14,568 nucleotides of DNA from Clostridiales bacterium (GTDB lineage Bacteria > Bacillota > Clostridia > Lachnospirales > CAG-274): contig JAJQCI010000038.1 in the NCBI GenBank assembly GCA_021202835.1, forward strand, positions 1 to 14,568, read 5' to 3'. The notes under the pieces are model-generated. The model had not been told where the DNA came from and made no database searches. It worked only from the letters and a program-made list of their open reading frames with translations. Positions 1-6,907 of this stretch are shown piece by piece. Position 1 is the stretch's first letter, and every line of letters starts with the position of its first letter. The translations under genes and the position numbers were made by a program.

Positions 1-19
1 TGCCGCTCTATGCCGTTTA

Positions 20-28
20 TGCTATAAT
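20..28 (+). promoter_or_regulatory. Extended -10 promoter for the SLH gene
   Basis: TGCTATAAT fits an extended -10 box (TGnTATAAT). With a 17-nt spacer the -35 box would sit at the window edge and is cut off, so it cannot be judged. Transcription would begin near position 35, giving a leader of about 78 nt before the ATG at 113, which has GGGGG about 8 nt upstream. Confidence 0.5.
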
Positions 29-112
29 CATAAATAATCAGTTTATCCCTTGGAGAAATGCTTTTGAATTAATCATCATTTCCTTCGGATAACACAAAAA
101 GGGGGAATATTT

Positions 113-1108
113 ATGAAAAAAATAATGACATTGTTTTTGACTTTGTTCGTGTTTTCGGCAGGGCTGCCCTCGGCTGTCTCCGCCGCAGGTGAAACAAGTA
201 TAACAGGCAGTGAAATAGGGGCGGTCTTTAATTTTTCAAACGCCGCAGTTGATATTGTGCACTGGCAGCCGGAAGAAAACACGCTGGCATACACGGTTTA
301 TGAGCTGCCCGTAGGCACGGTTATAACGGTAGACTATCCCGAAGATTTGGGGCTTGAGGGTACGGGAATGCAGGTTTGTGTTTACGACTCCTCCGATAAT
401 TCCGACAAAGGGGCCTACGGCTTATTTTCCTACACTGTAACGGAAGAATATGCCCATATAACAACAAACACTAAGCCCTATGATGAAATTTATGTTCACG
501 GTGTCGAAGCCGAAGAGTCATCGGCCGAAGAAGCAGTCACAGAAGACGATGAAAACGATAAAGCTTCCGATTCCGAAGATAACTCCTGTATTTTTACGGA
601 CATAGCTTCTTCCGACTATTATTATGACGCCGTAATTTGGGCTGTTAACAATAAAATAACAACAGGCACCTCGGCCGTTACATTTTCTCCCGATGAAATA
701 TGTACAAGGGGGCAGATAATTACATTTCTTTGGAGAGCCTCCGGCAGCGAAGAACCTGCATACACAGGTGCTTTTACAGATGTTTCCGAAGAGGACTATT
801 ATTTTAAGGCTGTTCAGTGGGCTCATGAACAGGGGGTTATAACCTCAAGCGCCGCCGGCGCCTTTTACCCTGAACAACCCTGTACAAGGGCTACGGCAGT
901 GGAATTTTTGTGGCGGCTTGCAGGCAGCCCGGCCCTTTTTTCCGACGCCGACTTTGAAGACGTGCCGAAAGGGTCAGAATATGAAGAAGCGGTTGCATGG
1001 GCGGTTTCAGAAGGGATAACAGCAGGAACCTCCGACAAAGCCTTTTCACCCGACACACCCTGTACACGGGCACAGATAGTCACCTTTCTTTACAGGGCAG
1101 CAGCTTAG
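113..1108 (+). CDS. Secreted protein with three C-terminal SLH domains
   Basis: A 331-residue exported protein. Residues 1-25 form a signal peptide: two lysines, a hydrophobic core, and an AVSAA cleavage region. Residues 26-133 are a globular part I do not recognise. Residues 134-157 are a very acidic linker. Three S-layer homology repeats then run to the C-terminus at about 161-211, 221-271 and 281-331. Each has the F-x-D start, an aromatic/Ala-Val-x-W-A core, a GI/KI turn and a CTRxQ/A...FL-R ending. SLH triplets generally bind pyruvylated cell-wall polymers, so the protein is probably held on the cell surface. Each repeat has Cys in the CTR motif, where many SLH domains have T-R without Cys. 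The start is supported by GGGGG 8 nt upstream. The gene stands alone, with terminators downstream. The function of the N-terminal part is unknown. Confidence 0.9.
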   Translation: MKKIMTLFLTLFVFSAGLPSAVSAAGETSITGSEIGAVFNFSNAAVDIVHWQPEENTLAYTVYELPVGTVITVDYPEDLGLEGTGMQVCVYDSSDNSDKGAYGLFSYTVTEEYAHITTNTKPYDEIYVHGVEAEESSAEEAVTEDDENDKASDSEDNSCIFTDIASSDYYYDAVIWAVNNKITTGTSAVTFSPDEICTRGQIITFLWRASGSEEPAYTGAFTDVSEEDYYFKAVQWAHEQGVITSSAAGAFYPEQPCTRATAVEFLWRLAGSPALFSDADFEDVPKGSEYEEAVAWAVSEGITAGTSDKAFSPDTPCTRAQIVTFLYRAAA

Positions 1109-1112
1109 CCCC

Positions 1113-1133
1113 AAGCCGGAAACAAACCGGTTT
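1113..1133 (+). terminator. Weak hairpin after the SLH gene
   Basis: AAGCCGG pairs with CCGGTTT (one G-U pair) around a 7-nt loop, followed by one more T and then AAAT. The U tract is short, so it may be an accessory to the stronger hairpin at 1157-1193. Confidence 0.4.
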
Positions 1134-1156
1134 TAAATATGATATGCTTTATAAAT

Positions 1157-1193
1157 AAAACGGCGGAACTGTCCCATGACTCTCCGCCGTTTT
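1157..1193. terminator. Bidirectional intrinsic terminator
   Basis: A perfect 11-bp stem, AAAACGGCGGA with TCCGCCGTTTT, encloses a 15-nt loop. Reading right it is followed by TATATG; reading left the transcript ends in UUUUAUUUAU. It therefore suits both the SLH gene and the convergent small minus-strand gene, whose stop codon (1192-1194) overlaps the stem. Confidence 0.8.
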
Positions 1194-1495
1194 ATATGCC
1201 GAAAAAATTAAATTTCGGAAGCTTAAATAAAATTGTCAATGTATCGTCTTCATTTAAAATAAATGTGCCGCCTTCTCTGTTTATGTTTATTTTTTGGGGG
1301 ACAAACACCGTAGCAGAAGAATTCATACCTTTTTGCAGGCAAATCTATTTTAAGCTCACCGTCAAACATAACCTCATATTTTACGCCGTCAAGCTCTATA
1401 ACGGCCATTGTGTAGGATGACTGATATTTGCTTTTTTTAGGTTTAAAAACAATCGTTCCTCTGCCTCTTCCGTCCCCCGTACGTTTCTTATTGAT
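1192..1495 (-). pseudogene. Small unknown protein gene with lost start codon and frameshift
   Basis: On the minus strand GGGGAGG lies at ideal distance from the codon series ATC-AAT-AAG-AAA, which begins at 1495 and would read MNKKRTGDGRGRG if ATC were ATG. The ATG at 1502 abuts the Shine-Dalgarno sequence and stops after four codons. The frame continues through AVIELDGVKYEVMFDGEL to a run of five A (plus-strand T run 1330-1334). Removing one A gives a natural continuation, with NSSATVFVPQKININ and then a hydrophobic tail ending NFFGI at a TAA inside the terminator. The repaired product would be about 100 residues: a basic, Gly/Arg-rich start followed by a beta-rich body. A strong promoter precedes it. 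I do not recognise the family. It could be a decayed gene, a real non-AUG start plus slippage, or assembly error. Confidence 0.6.
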
Positions 1496-1599
1496 ATTTC
1501 ATTCCTCCCCTTCCCCTTGATTTTATATAAAACCACAGCCGCCGGGCTGCCGCAAAAAATCAAACCTGAGATATGTCACTTTAAATACCCTATACATTT

Positions 1600-1628
1600 A
1601 TTTTACTCCATCTTAACTTTTATGTCAA
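1600..1628 (-). promoter_or_regulatory. Strong sigma-A promoter for the small minus-strand gene
   Basis: Minus strand: TTGACA (1628-1623), a 17-nt spacer, then TAAAAT (1605-1600). This is a near-consensus vegetative promoter. The transcript would start near 1593 with a leader of about 100 nt. The leader contains a small GC-rich hairpin (CAGCC/GGCTG, about 1537-1551). Confidence 0.75.
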
Positions 1629-1902
1629 CAAGCAAAATTATGTTTCGACAAGGCCACCGGTATTGGTAAAAACATAGTCACTTCAGGTGGTTCCGTAAAA
1701 TGATTTAGGTGGCGGTATGTATTGGAAAAAGGCAAGATCAAGATTAAGAAGAAATTTTATTTTGTGTAATTTTAAGAACTTTTAATAAATATTCCGGTTA
1801 CTCCCTTGATTGAAAGCTTGCCCTTTAAATTAACTAAATGACATTGACGGCAAAGCTGCTGCAAAAAGTTTACTCATCAGAGCTGAAGCTTTAATGTGCC
1901 TA
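1629..1902. other. Intergenic stretch without a recognisable gene
   Basis: No open frame with coding character was found on either strand. Two AGGTGG motifs about 21 nt apart (about 1684-1712) recall the short terminal repeats of IS21-type insertion sequences, but no transposase remnant can be read, so no element is called. Confidence 0.4.
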
Positions 1903-1931
1903 TTGACTTTTATGTTTAATTTTGGTATTAT
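1903..1931 (+). promoter_or_regulatory. Sigma-A promoter upstream of efp
   Basis: TTGACT (1903-1908), a 17-nt spacer, then TATTAT (1926-1931). Transcription would begin near 1938, giving efp a long leader of about 260 nt that contains the nested palindromic repeat at 2003-2170. No better promoter was seen between the repeat and efp; TATACT at about 2172 lacks a -35 box. Confidence 0.65.
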
Positions 1932-1970
1932 GAACATAATAAAGTTATGGAAAAAGGGGCGGAGGAAGCT

Positions 1971-2006
1971 GTGTTCTCAGGCAGGGCTTTTCTTCGTTTT
2001 CCTTAA
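1971..2006 (+). CDS. Possible 11-codon leader peptide ORF
   Basis: GGAGG (1961-1965) lies 5 nt before GTG, opening the frame VFSGRAFLRFP, which stops at a TAA inside the first bases of the palindromic repeat. The spacing suits translation. It could be a leader peptide, or the surviving start of a gene cut off when the repeat was inserted. There is no independent support such as conservation. Confidence 0.2.
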   Translation: MFSGRAFLRFP

Positions 2007-2170
2007 GGAATCGCTGATTAATTAGCTCATCGCATCTTCACCGATGATTTTTTCGATTGCAGTGTCACGCATTCTTGACATAGGTTCCGGCTATGCCTGC
2101 GAACGCCTTCCTTGCCCTCGAAAAAATCATCGGCGAATCTGCTTCGGCAAATTAATCATCGCATCCTTAA
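2003..2170. repeat. 168-bp nested palindromic element, MITE-like
   Basis: The outer arms at 2003-2023 and 2150-2170 are inverted copies matching at 18 of 21 positions, with TTAA at both ends. The inner arms CCGATGATTTTTTCGA (2041-2056) and TCGAAAAAATCATCGG (2118-2133) are a perfect 16-bp inverted repeat. A 10-bp direct repeat, TCATCGCATC, occurs at 2027-2036 and 2156-2165. The middle holds a further small dyad, CATAG...CTATG. No transposase or sensible ORF lies inside. The layout fits a non-autonomous mobile repeat or a dispersed intergenic palindrome, here within the efp leader RNA, where it would fold into a very long hairpin. Confidence 0.7.
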
Positions 2171-2198
2171 ATATACTATATGAGGAGGAATTATTCCA

Positions 2199-2762
2199 AT
2201 GATATCAGCAGGTGAATTCAGAAACGGTGTTACAATCGAGATAGACGGAATTGTTTATCAGGTTATTGAATTTCAGCATGTTAAGCCCGGCAAGGGTGCC
2301 GCTTTTGTGCGTACGAAGCTTAAAAACCTTATAAACGGCGGCGTAGTTGAAAGAACCTTCCGTCCTACCGAAAAAACAGGCAAGGCCCACATCGACCGTA
2401 AGGAAATGCAGTATTTATATTCAGACGGAGATATGTATGTTTTTATGGATATGGAATCATACGATCAGCTTAATGTTTCCGCAGCAGATGTAGGCGACGG
2501 CCTTAAGTTTGTTAAAGAAAACGAAATGGTTAAAATTAACTCCTACAACGGACAGGTTATAGGAATCGAACCTCCCCTTATTGTTGAGCTTGAAATTACC
2601 GACACAGAGCCGGGCTTCAAGGGCGACACGGCAACAGGCGCAACAAAGCCGGCTATTGTTGAAACAGGGGCTCAGGTAAATGTACCTCTTTTCATTAACC
2701 AGGGCGAAATTATCAAAATCGACACGAGAACAGGCGAATATACAGGAAGAGTTAATAAATAA
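2199..2762 (+). CDS. efp: Elongation factor P
   Basis: A 187-residue protein of normal EF-P length. EF-P binds between the P and E sites of the ribosome and helps peptide-bond formation at polyproline stretches. It begins MISAGEFRNG, as typical EF-Ps do, and shows the KOW-like N-terminal domain, two OB-fold domains and the C-terminal signature ending YTGRVNK. The tip loop reads HVKPGKGAAF with Lys32, the residue that carries 5-aminopentanol in Bacillus subtilis; a modification here is inference. AGGAGG at 2183-2188 lies 10 nt before the ATG. The gene appears to be transcribed from the promoter at 1903-1931 through a long structured leader, and a hairpin terminator follows. Confidence 0.97.
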   Translation: MISAGEFRNGVTIEIDGIVYQVIEFQHVKPGKGAAFVRTKLKNLINGGVVERTFRPTEKTGKAHIDRKEMQYLYSDGDMYVFMDMESYDQLNVSAADVGDGLKFVKENEMVKINSYNGQVIGIEPPLIVELEITDTEPGFKGDTATGATKPAIVETGAQVNVPLFINQGEIIKIDTRTGEYTGRVNK

Positions 2763-2771
2763 AACAAAGAT

Positions 2772-2833
2772 AGGGCAGAGATTTGGTGCTTTTCTCTCAA
2801 ACAGCGGAAAACCAAACATTCTGTCCTGTTTTT
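2772..2833 (+). terminator. Intrinsic terminator after efp
   Basis: A long imperfect stem: AGG/CCT, CAGA/TCTG, TTTGGT/ACCAAA and TTTTC/GGAAA segments separated by small bulges, closed by a loop near 2796-2805 and followed by a T tract at 2829-2833. The bulges make it less certain than the other terminators. Confidence 0.55.
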
Positions 2834-2903
2834 CTATCATTAAGAATAGAGCCGCCTTATTTTTCGTAAAATAGTTATAAACAGTGAAAAGAGGGCTAAA
2901 AAA

Positions 2904-3170
2904 ATGGCTTATTCTTTCGGAGCAACGGAATATATGATTTGTTTTCTTGCAGCGGTCTTTTTCTGCATCGTTTTTTCAAAATTCGTTAAAAGAGTTTTGA
3001 TTTGGTGTTTAAGAGGAGCGCTGGGCCTCGGGGCAATATCTGTTCTTAACATATTTTTAGAGGGCAGCGGCCTTGTTTTAGGGGTAAATTTATTTAACGG
3101 CGTGATAATAGGCGTTTTGGGGCTGCCGGCTTTTGCCGGGCTTTACATAATTAAGCTTCTTACGATGTGA
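2904..3170 (+). CDS. bofA: Pro-sigma-K processing inhibitor BofA family protein
   Basis: An 88-residue, almost entirely hydrophobic protein with predicted membrane segments at about 9-27, 31-52 and 57-84. The C-terminal segment GLVLGVNLFNGVIIGVLGLP matches the BofA family pattern G-x-x-x-G-x-N...G-x-L-G-x-P. In Bacillus BofA sits in the outer forespore membrane with SpoIVFA and holds back the SpoIVFB protease, timing activation of sigma-K in the mother cell. Many Clostridia keep bofA while sigK processing differs, so the exact role here is uncertain. AGAGGG lies about 9 nt before the ATG. It is the first gene of a same-strand cluster, with the rhomboid gene starting 19 nt after its stop. It appears intact, unlike yunB and sleL further on. 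Confidence 0.85.
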   Translation: MAYSFGATEYMICFLAAVFFCIVFSKFVKRVLIWCLRGALGLGAISVLNIFLEGSGLVLGVNLFNGVIIGVLGLPAFAGLYIIKLLTM

Positions 3171-3189
3171 GACATTAGGGTGTGATTTT

Positions 3190-4275
3190 ATGGGTGATAT
3201 TTTAACTGCCCTTTCCATGGGCTTGGCCGAAAAGGGATATAATTTCATAAAGACAAGCGGCGACAATCTTATTTCGGAGGAAACAAGGGAGCTTTGCTTC
3301 TATAAGCCTGCCGGGGCTGTTGTCAACTATGTTATAGTTATAAACACTCTTAAGGAGAACGACCCGGAGGGGCGCTTTAGCTTTTTGACGGAAAGAATCC
3401 TCAAAAGCCTGCGGATAAACGCAAAGGCTGTTGTTTTGGGTATAGCCGCAGGCGGCCCGGAGGCGGCGGAGTTTGCCTTCAGAGACGACTTTGACCCACT
3501 GGCGGATATTGTCAGAATACGCTGGGCAGTGGATACAGAAAACAAAAATTTTATCTGCGGCAAGGGCTCTCCCGATAAATTCGACGGCATAGAGACTATT
3601 ATAAGAAGCAAAGACAAAAAGGGCCTTAAAACGGTATCGGGCATTTTCAGAACGGAAGCAAGAAAAAGGACCGGTTTTATAAGAACAAGGCGTGTTATTC
3701 TGACCTACGGCCTTATTGCCGTAAATATTATCGTCTTTATATTCATGACGCTTGACGGCGGCAGCGAAAACACGGAAACACTTCTTAAATACGGAGCGAT
3801 TTATGCCCCGTATATAAGACAGGGAGAATATTTCAGGCTTTTCACATATATGTTTTTGCATATTGGCTGGCTTCATATTTTTTCAAATATGTTCGGGCTT
3901 TATATTTTAGGAACACGCTGTGAAAAATATTACGGCTATTTAAGATTTGCCGCTGTTTATCTTTTTTCAGGGCTGGGGTGTTCATTTTTAAGCTTTCTGT
4001 TTTCGGGCGACAGCGTTTCCGCCGGAGCTTCCGGAGCTGTTTTGGGGCTTATGGGTTCGGCCCTTGTTTACACAGGCATTAACAAAATCAAAATGGAAGG
4101 GCTTGACGCCTATATTTTTATATTAATTTCTATTTTGAATATAGGTTTCGGCTTTGTTTATCCCGATGTTGACAACTGGGGACATATAGGCGGCTTTGCC
4201 GTAGGCGCCGCTTTTGGGGCGGCTATAGGCCTTGCAGACAAAATGAGGGTTATGGAAAATGAAGATATTATATGA
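3190..4275 (+). CDS. Rhomboid family intramembrane serine protease
   Basis: A 361-residue membrane protein. Residues 1-165 form a soluble, probably cytoplasmic domain. Residues 166-350 are the rhomboid core of about six membrane helices. The rhomboid landmarks are present: the HIGWLHIFSNM stretch with Asn233 (oxyanion side chain), the serine in GASGA (Ser281), and the partner histidine in NWGHIGGF (His332). The catalytic Ser-His dyad is therefore intact. Rhomboids cut substrate membrane helices near the lipid surface; the substrate here is unknown. The arrangement of a cytosolic N-terminal domain plus a six-helix core is common in Clostridia and Bacilli. AGGGTGTGA precedes the start by about 6 nt. 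The last 17 nt overlap the next gene, which suggests coupled translation. Adjacency to bofA does not by itself show a sporulation role. Confidence 0.93.
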   Translation: MGDILTALSMGLAEKGYNFIKTSGDNLISEETRELCFYKPAGAVVNYVIVINTLKENDPEGRFSFLTERILKSLRINAKAVVLGIAAGGPEAAEFAFRDDFDPLADIVRIRWAVDTENKNFICGKGSPDKFDGIETIIRSKDKKGLKTVSGIFRTEARKRTGFIRTRRVILTYGLIAVNIIVFIFMTLDGGSENTETLLKYGAIYAPYIRQGEYFRLFTYMFLHIGWLHIFSNMFGLYILGTRCEKYYGYLRFAAVYLFSGLGCSFLSFLFSGDSVSAGASGAVLGLMGSALVYTGINKIKMEGLDAYIFILISILNIGFGFVYPDVDNWGHIGGFAVGAAFGAAIGLADKMRVMENEDII

Positions 4276-4831
4276 AGAAATGAAAACAAAGGCGGCGGAG
4301 CTTTTCCCCGACAGAAAATTTATACCCGGCGAGGGAAACCCAAACCCGGGTATTGTGCTTATCGGTGAGGCCCCCGGCGGCGAGGAGGAAAAACAGGGAA
4401 AGCCCTTTGTGGGAAAGGCAGGCCGAAATCTAAGCGAGTTTTTGGAGATTTTGGGGCTTAAACGGCAGGATATTTATATTACGAATGTTGTAAAGCTTCG
4501 CCCGACAAAAATAAACCCCAAAACAGGCAGGGCTTCAAACCGCCCTCCCAATAAGGCAGAGGTGGAGTTTTTCACCCCCTATCTTCACAGGGAGCTTGAA
4601 ATTCTCAGTCCGGAATATGTTGTGACGCTGGGGAACTTTGCCCTTAAGGCTGTTACAGGAGACAAAAAGGCTGTTATAGGTGATGTTCACGGAAGAGAAA
4701 TCAGTCGGGGAGCCTATACCCTTTTCCCCCTTTATCACCCTGCTTCAATTATTTATAACAGAAGCCTTAAGGAAACATACATAAGAGACGTAGAAAAATT
4801 AAAGGAATTATTGTCAGAAAAGGGGCGTTGA
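4259..4831 (+). CDS. Uracil-DNA glycosylase, family 4-like, without Fe-S cysteines
   Basis: A 190-residue cytosolic protein that should remove uracil from DNA for base excision repair. Motif GEAPGGEE (about 36-43), the GKPFVGKAGR loop, YITNVVKLRP (about 73-82) and HPAS (160-163) match the family 4/5 uracil-DNA glycosylase superfamily. Classical family 4 enzymes hold a 4Fe-4S cluster through four cysteines, one of them in a VKCRP motif. Here that position is Leu80, and the protein has no cysteine at all, so the cluster must be absent. An extra segment with NPKTGRASNRPPNK lies between the motifs. The start at 4259 overlaps the rhomboid end by 17 nt, with GAGG about 10 nt upstream. An alternative start is the ATG at 4280, which has a poorer ribosome site. 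Activity may differ from canonical family 4. Confidence 0.85.
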   Translation: MKILYEEMKTKAAELFPDRKFIPGEGNPNPGIVLIGEAPGGEEEKQGKPFVGKAGRNLSEFLEILGLKRQDIYITNVVKLRPTKINPKTGRASNRPPNKAEVEFFTPYLHRELEILSPEYVVTLGNFALKAVTGDKKAVIGDVHGREISRGAYTLFPLYHPASIIYNRSLKETYIRDVEKLKELLSEKGR

Positions 4832-4834
4832 TAT

Positions 4835-5764
4835 ATGGAAAAAACTATAGACAGATTGATGGAAAGCTATAATAAATGCGGAGTTACGGCAAGAATAGAC
4901 TCAAGCCTTCAGCCAAACAGAGAAACTATCGTAAATATAATAGAGCTTTTAAGAAAGCTTATTTTTCCAGGTTTTTTTGAACAGAAAAAGCTGAGAAAGG
5001 ACTTCGTAAAATATTATATAGGGGAAATTTTGGAAGAGGTTAAATATAATCTTGAAAAACAGATGAAAAAAGCCTTTATATGTACAGGAGAAAGCAGCTG
5101 TGACAATGAAGAGCTTGACGAAAAGGTAAACAAAATAAGCGATGAGTTTTTCGAAAGACTTCCCAAAATAAGAGATCTTTTGGAGCTTGATGTTTACGCC
5201 GCCTATGCAGGCGACCCGGCGGCCTACAGTCTTGACGAAATTATATATTCCTATCCGGGGCTTTATGCCATTATGGTGGCCAGAATCGCCCACGAGCTTT
5301 ATCTTCTGAATGTTCCCCTTGTTCCCAGAATTATGACGGAACACGCCCACAGCATAACGGGAATAGACATTCACCCCGGAGCCACAATAGGAAAGCACTT
5401 CTTCATTGACCACGGCACAGGCATTGTTATAGGTGAAACAACCGTAATAGGCGACCATGTAAAGATTTATCAGGGCGTAACCTTGGGCGGCCTTTCAACC
5501 TCGGGGGGCCAGAGCCTTAAAGGCGTTCGCCGTCACCCCACAATAGAGGACAACGTAACAATATATTCGGGAGCGTCTATTTTAGGCGGCGAAACGGTAA
5601 TCGGCGAAGGCAGTGTTATAGGGGGCAACGCCTTCATAGTGGCTTCAGTTAAGCCCAACACGAGAGTAACAATCAAAAACCCTGAGCTCAGATATCAAAA
5701 TATGGATAAATCCATACAAACGGAAGAGCTTGAGCAGGACGAAGCATGGTTTTACGTGATTTAA
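4835..5764 (+). CDS. cysE: Serine O-acetyltransferase (long CysE/EpsC type)
   Basis: A 309-residue enzyme making O-acetylserine from serine and acetyl-CoA, the first step of cysteine synthesis. Residues 1-120 are a helical N-terminal region longer than in enteric CysE. The conserved GDPAA segment (Asp127) leads into the SAT domain, and residues 175-285 form a left-handed beta-helix of hexapeptide repeats (IHPGATIGKHFF...VVIGET-type). The catalytic Asp-His pair sits in FIDHGTG (Asp192, His193) and the second active-site His in RRHP (His234). The long architecture is the one often named EpsC in Clostridia and Bacteroides. The start follows the upstream stop by only 3 nt, with AGGGG about 12 nt before the ATG, indicating cotranscription. 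No T-box or other cysteine-responsive leader is visible just upstream. Confidence 0.93.
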   Translation: MEKTIDRLMESYNKCGVTARIDSSLQPNRETIVNIIELLRKLIFPGFFEQKKLRKDFVKYYIGEILEEVKYNLEKQMKKAFICTGESSCDNEELDEKVNKISDEFFERLPKIRDLLELDVYAAYAGDPAAYSLDEIIYSYPGLYAIMVARIAHELYLLNVPLVPRIMTEHAHSITGIDIHPGATIGKHFFIDHGTGIVIGETTVIGDHVKIYQGVTLGGLSTSGGQSLKGVRRHPTIEDNVTIYSGASILGGETVIGEGSVIGGNAFIVASVKPNTRVTIKNPELRYQNMDKSIQTEELEQDEAWFYVI

Positions 5765-5773
5765 GGACTGATT

Positions 5774-6316
5774 ATGTATAAAAAGCTTATAAGCAGATTA
5801 AAATCCGAAAATATAATTTTCGACAGGGGAATAACCGAAAGTGAATTTATTCGTATAGAGAATATCTATAACATAACCTTTCCGGAAGAGCTTAAGGAAT
5901 TTTATTCCTGCGGCCTGCCTGTGTCAAAGGGCTTTTACAACTGGCGAAACTTTGAAGTTGGCAATATTAACAAAATAAGGAAAATAATCAGGCAGTTCAA
6001 GGCTGATATAACCGAAGCCGCCGGAGAAGTTGAATGGCAGAGCAAATGGGGCAGAGAGCCTGATTCGGCAAAGGAAAGAAGGGCCGTTATAACAGAGATG
6101 GCTGAAAATGCTCCCGAATTAATTCCCGTATACGGAAGCCGGGCAGCGGCAGAAGTAAATATAAAAAACACCCCTGTTTTTTCCGTTGTAGGAACGGATG
6201 TAATTTATTACGGAAAAAACATAGCAGATTATTTTGAACGTGAATTTTTAGGCAAAAATAAAAGCTTTTTGCTAAGCGAATTTTCCTATGTCAGGTTTTG
6301 GTCTGATTTGGTATAG
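5774..6316 (+). CDS. SMI1/KNR4 (SUKH superfamily) protein
   Basis: A 180-residue cytosolic protein. The segment GITESEFIRIENIYNITFPE (about 19-38) followed by LKEFYSCGLPVSKGFYNWR is the characteristic SMI1/KNR4 start. YYGKNIADYFEREFL and the aromatic SYVRFWSDLV end also fit the family. SUKH proteins are often immunity proteins against contact-dependent toxins, but many stand alone with unknown roles. No toxin gene lies next to this one, so an immunity role is only a possibility. It follows cysE by 9 nt, with AAGGA before the ATG, and is probably in the same transcript. Confidence 0.8.
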   Translation: MYKKLISRLKSENIIFDRGITESEFIRIENIYNITFPEELKEFYSCGLPVSKGFYNWRNFEVGNINKIRKIIRQFKADITEAAGEVEWQSKWGREPDSAKERRAVITEMAENAPELIPVYGSRAAAEVNIKNTPVFSVVGTDVIYYGKNIADYFEREFLGKNKSFLLSEFSYVRFWSDLV

Positions 6317-6341
6317 CTAAAAGGGCTTACAGGAGAAAAAT

Positions 6342-6860
6342 ATGATAAGAAAAGCTGAAAAAAGAGATGTTGAAGGGGTTTGGCAGGGCTACAGGGATGT
6401 TCTTTCCCGTGAAGAGAAAAACGGCAAAGCCTGCAACTGGTCGGAGGGTTTATACCCCACAAGAAACACGGCCGAAAAAGGCCTTGAAGAGGGAACGCTG
6501 TATGTTTTGGAAGAAGAAGGCGAAATCTGCGCAAGCCTTATAATAAACAGTTTCCAACCGGAATTTTACAAAAATATTAACTGGCTTTTTCTCGCCGAAG
6601 AAGATGAAACCGCCGTTATACATACGCTGTGTGTTTCTCCCGAAAAATCGGGGAGAGGCCTGGGCCGCCGGTGTGTAATCTTTGCCGAGGGCTTGGCTAA
6701 AGAAAAGGGCTGTAAGGTCATACGCTTTGACACATGGGCGGAAAACAAGCCTGCTCAGGGCTTATATGAGGGCTTAGGCTACAGATATGCAGGAAGACAG
6801 CAGGTTTTGTTCGAGGGGGTTATTCCCGAAGAGCTTAAATTTTATGAAAAATCAATTTAA
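6342..6860 (+). CDS. GNAT family N-acetyltransferase
   Basis: A 172-residue cytosolic enzyme of the Gcn5-related fold, transferring an acetyl group from acetyl-CoA to an amine. The acetyl-CoA binding signature is seen as VIHTLCVSPEKSGRGLGRR (about 94-112), with the RGLG loop. It is followed by the beta5-alpha4 part IRFDTWAENKPAQGLYEGLG typical of the family. The substrate cannot be told. AGGAGA lies about 6 nt before the start, and the gene lies 25 nt after the SMI1/KNR4 gene. It is the last gene of the plus-strand cluster and ends at a strong hairpin. Confidence 0.88.
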   Translation: MIRKAEKRDVEGVWQGYRDVLSREEKNGKACNWSEGLYPTRNTAEKGLEEGTLYVLEEEGEICASLIINSFQPEFYKNINWLFLAEEDETAVIHTLCVSPEKSGRGLGRRCVIFAEGLAKEKGCKVIRFDTWAENKPAQGLYEGLGYRYAGRQQVLFEGVIPEELKFYEKSI

Positions 6861-6863
6861 AAT

Positions 6864-6907
6864 ATCCCCGGAAAGTGCCGTGAATAAGCACTTTTCGGGG
6901 ATTTTTT
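6864..6907 (+). terminator. Strong intrinsic terminator of the bofA-GNAT cluster
   Basis: ATCCCCGGAAAGTGC pairs with GCACTTTTCGGGGAT (15 bp, one G-U) around a 9-nt loop, followed by TTTTTT. On the minus strand the stem is followed by ATATTTTA, so it may also end sleL transcripts arriving from the other side; the sleL stop codon lies at 6909-6907. Confidence 0.9.

Noticed and set aside
1139..1420. Plus-strand 93-codon open frame
   Set aside because: It starts inside the terminator region, has no ribosome site, and is opposite the small minus-strand gene, which has a proper promoter and Shine-Dalgarno sequence.
1684..1712. Possible IS21-type terminal repeats (two AGGTGG motifs)
   Set aside because: No transposase remnant, target duplication or second end was found, so the motif alone is too short.
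3202..3876. Minus-strand 224-codon open frame within the rhomboid gene
   Set aside because: Shadow of the rhomboid coding frame; no ribosome site and Cys/Lys-rich non-protein-like composition.
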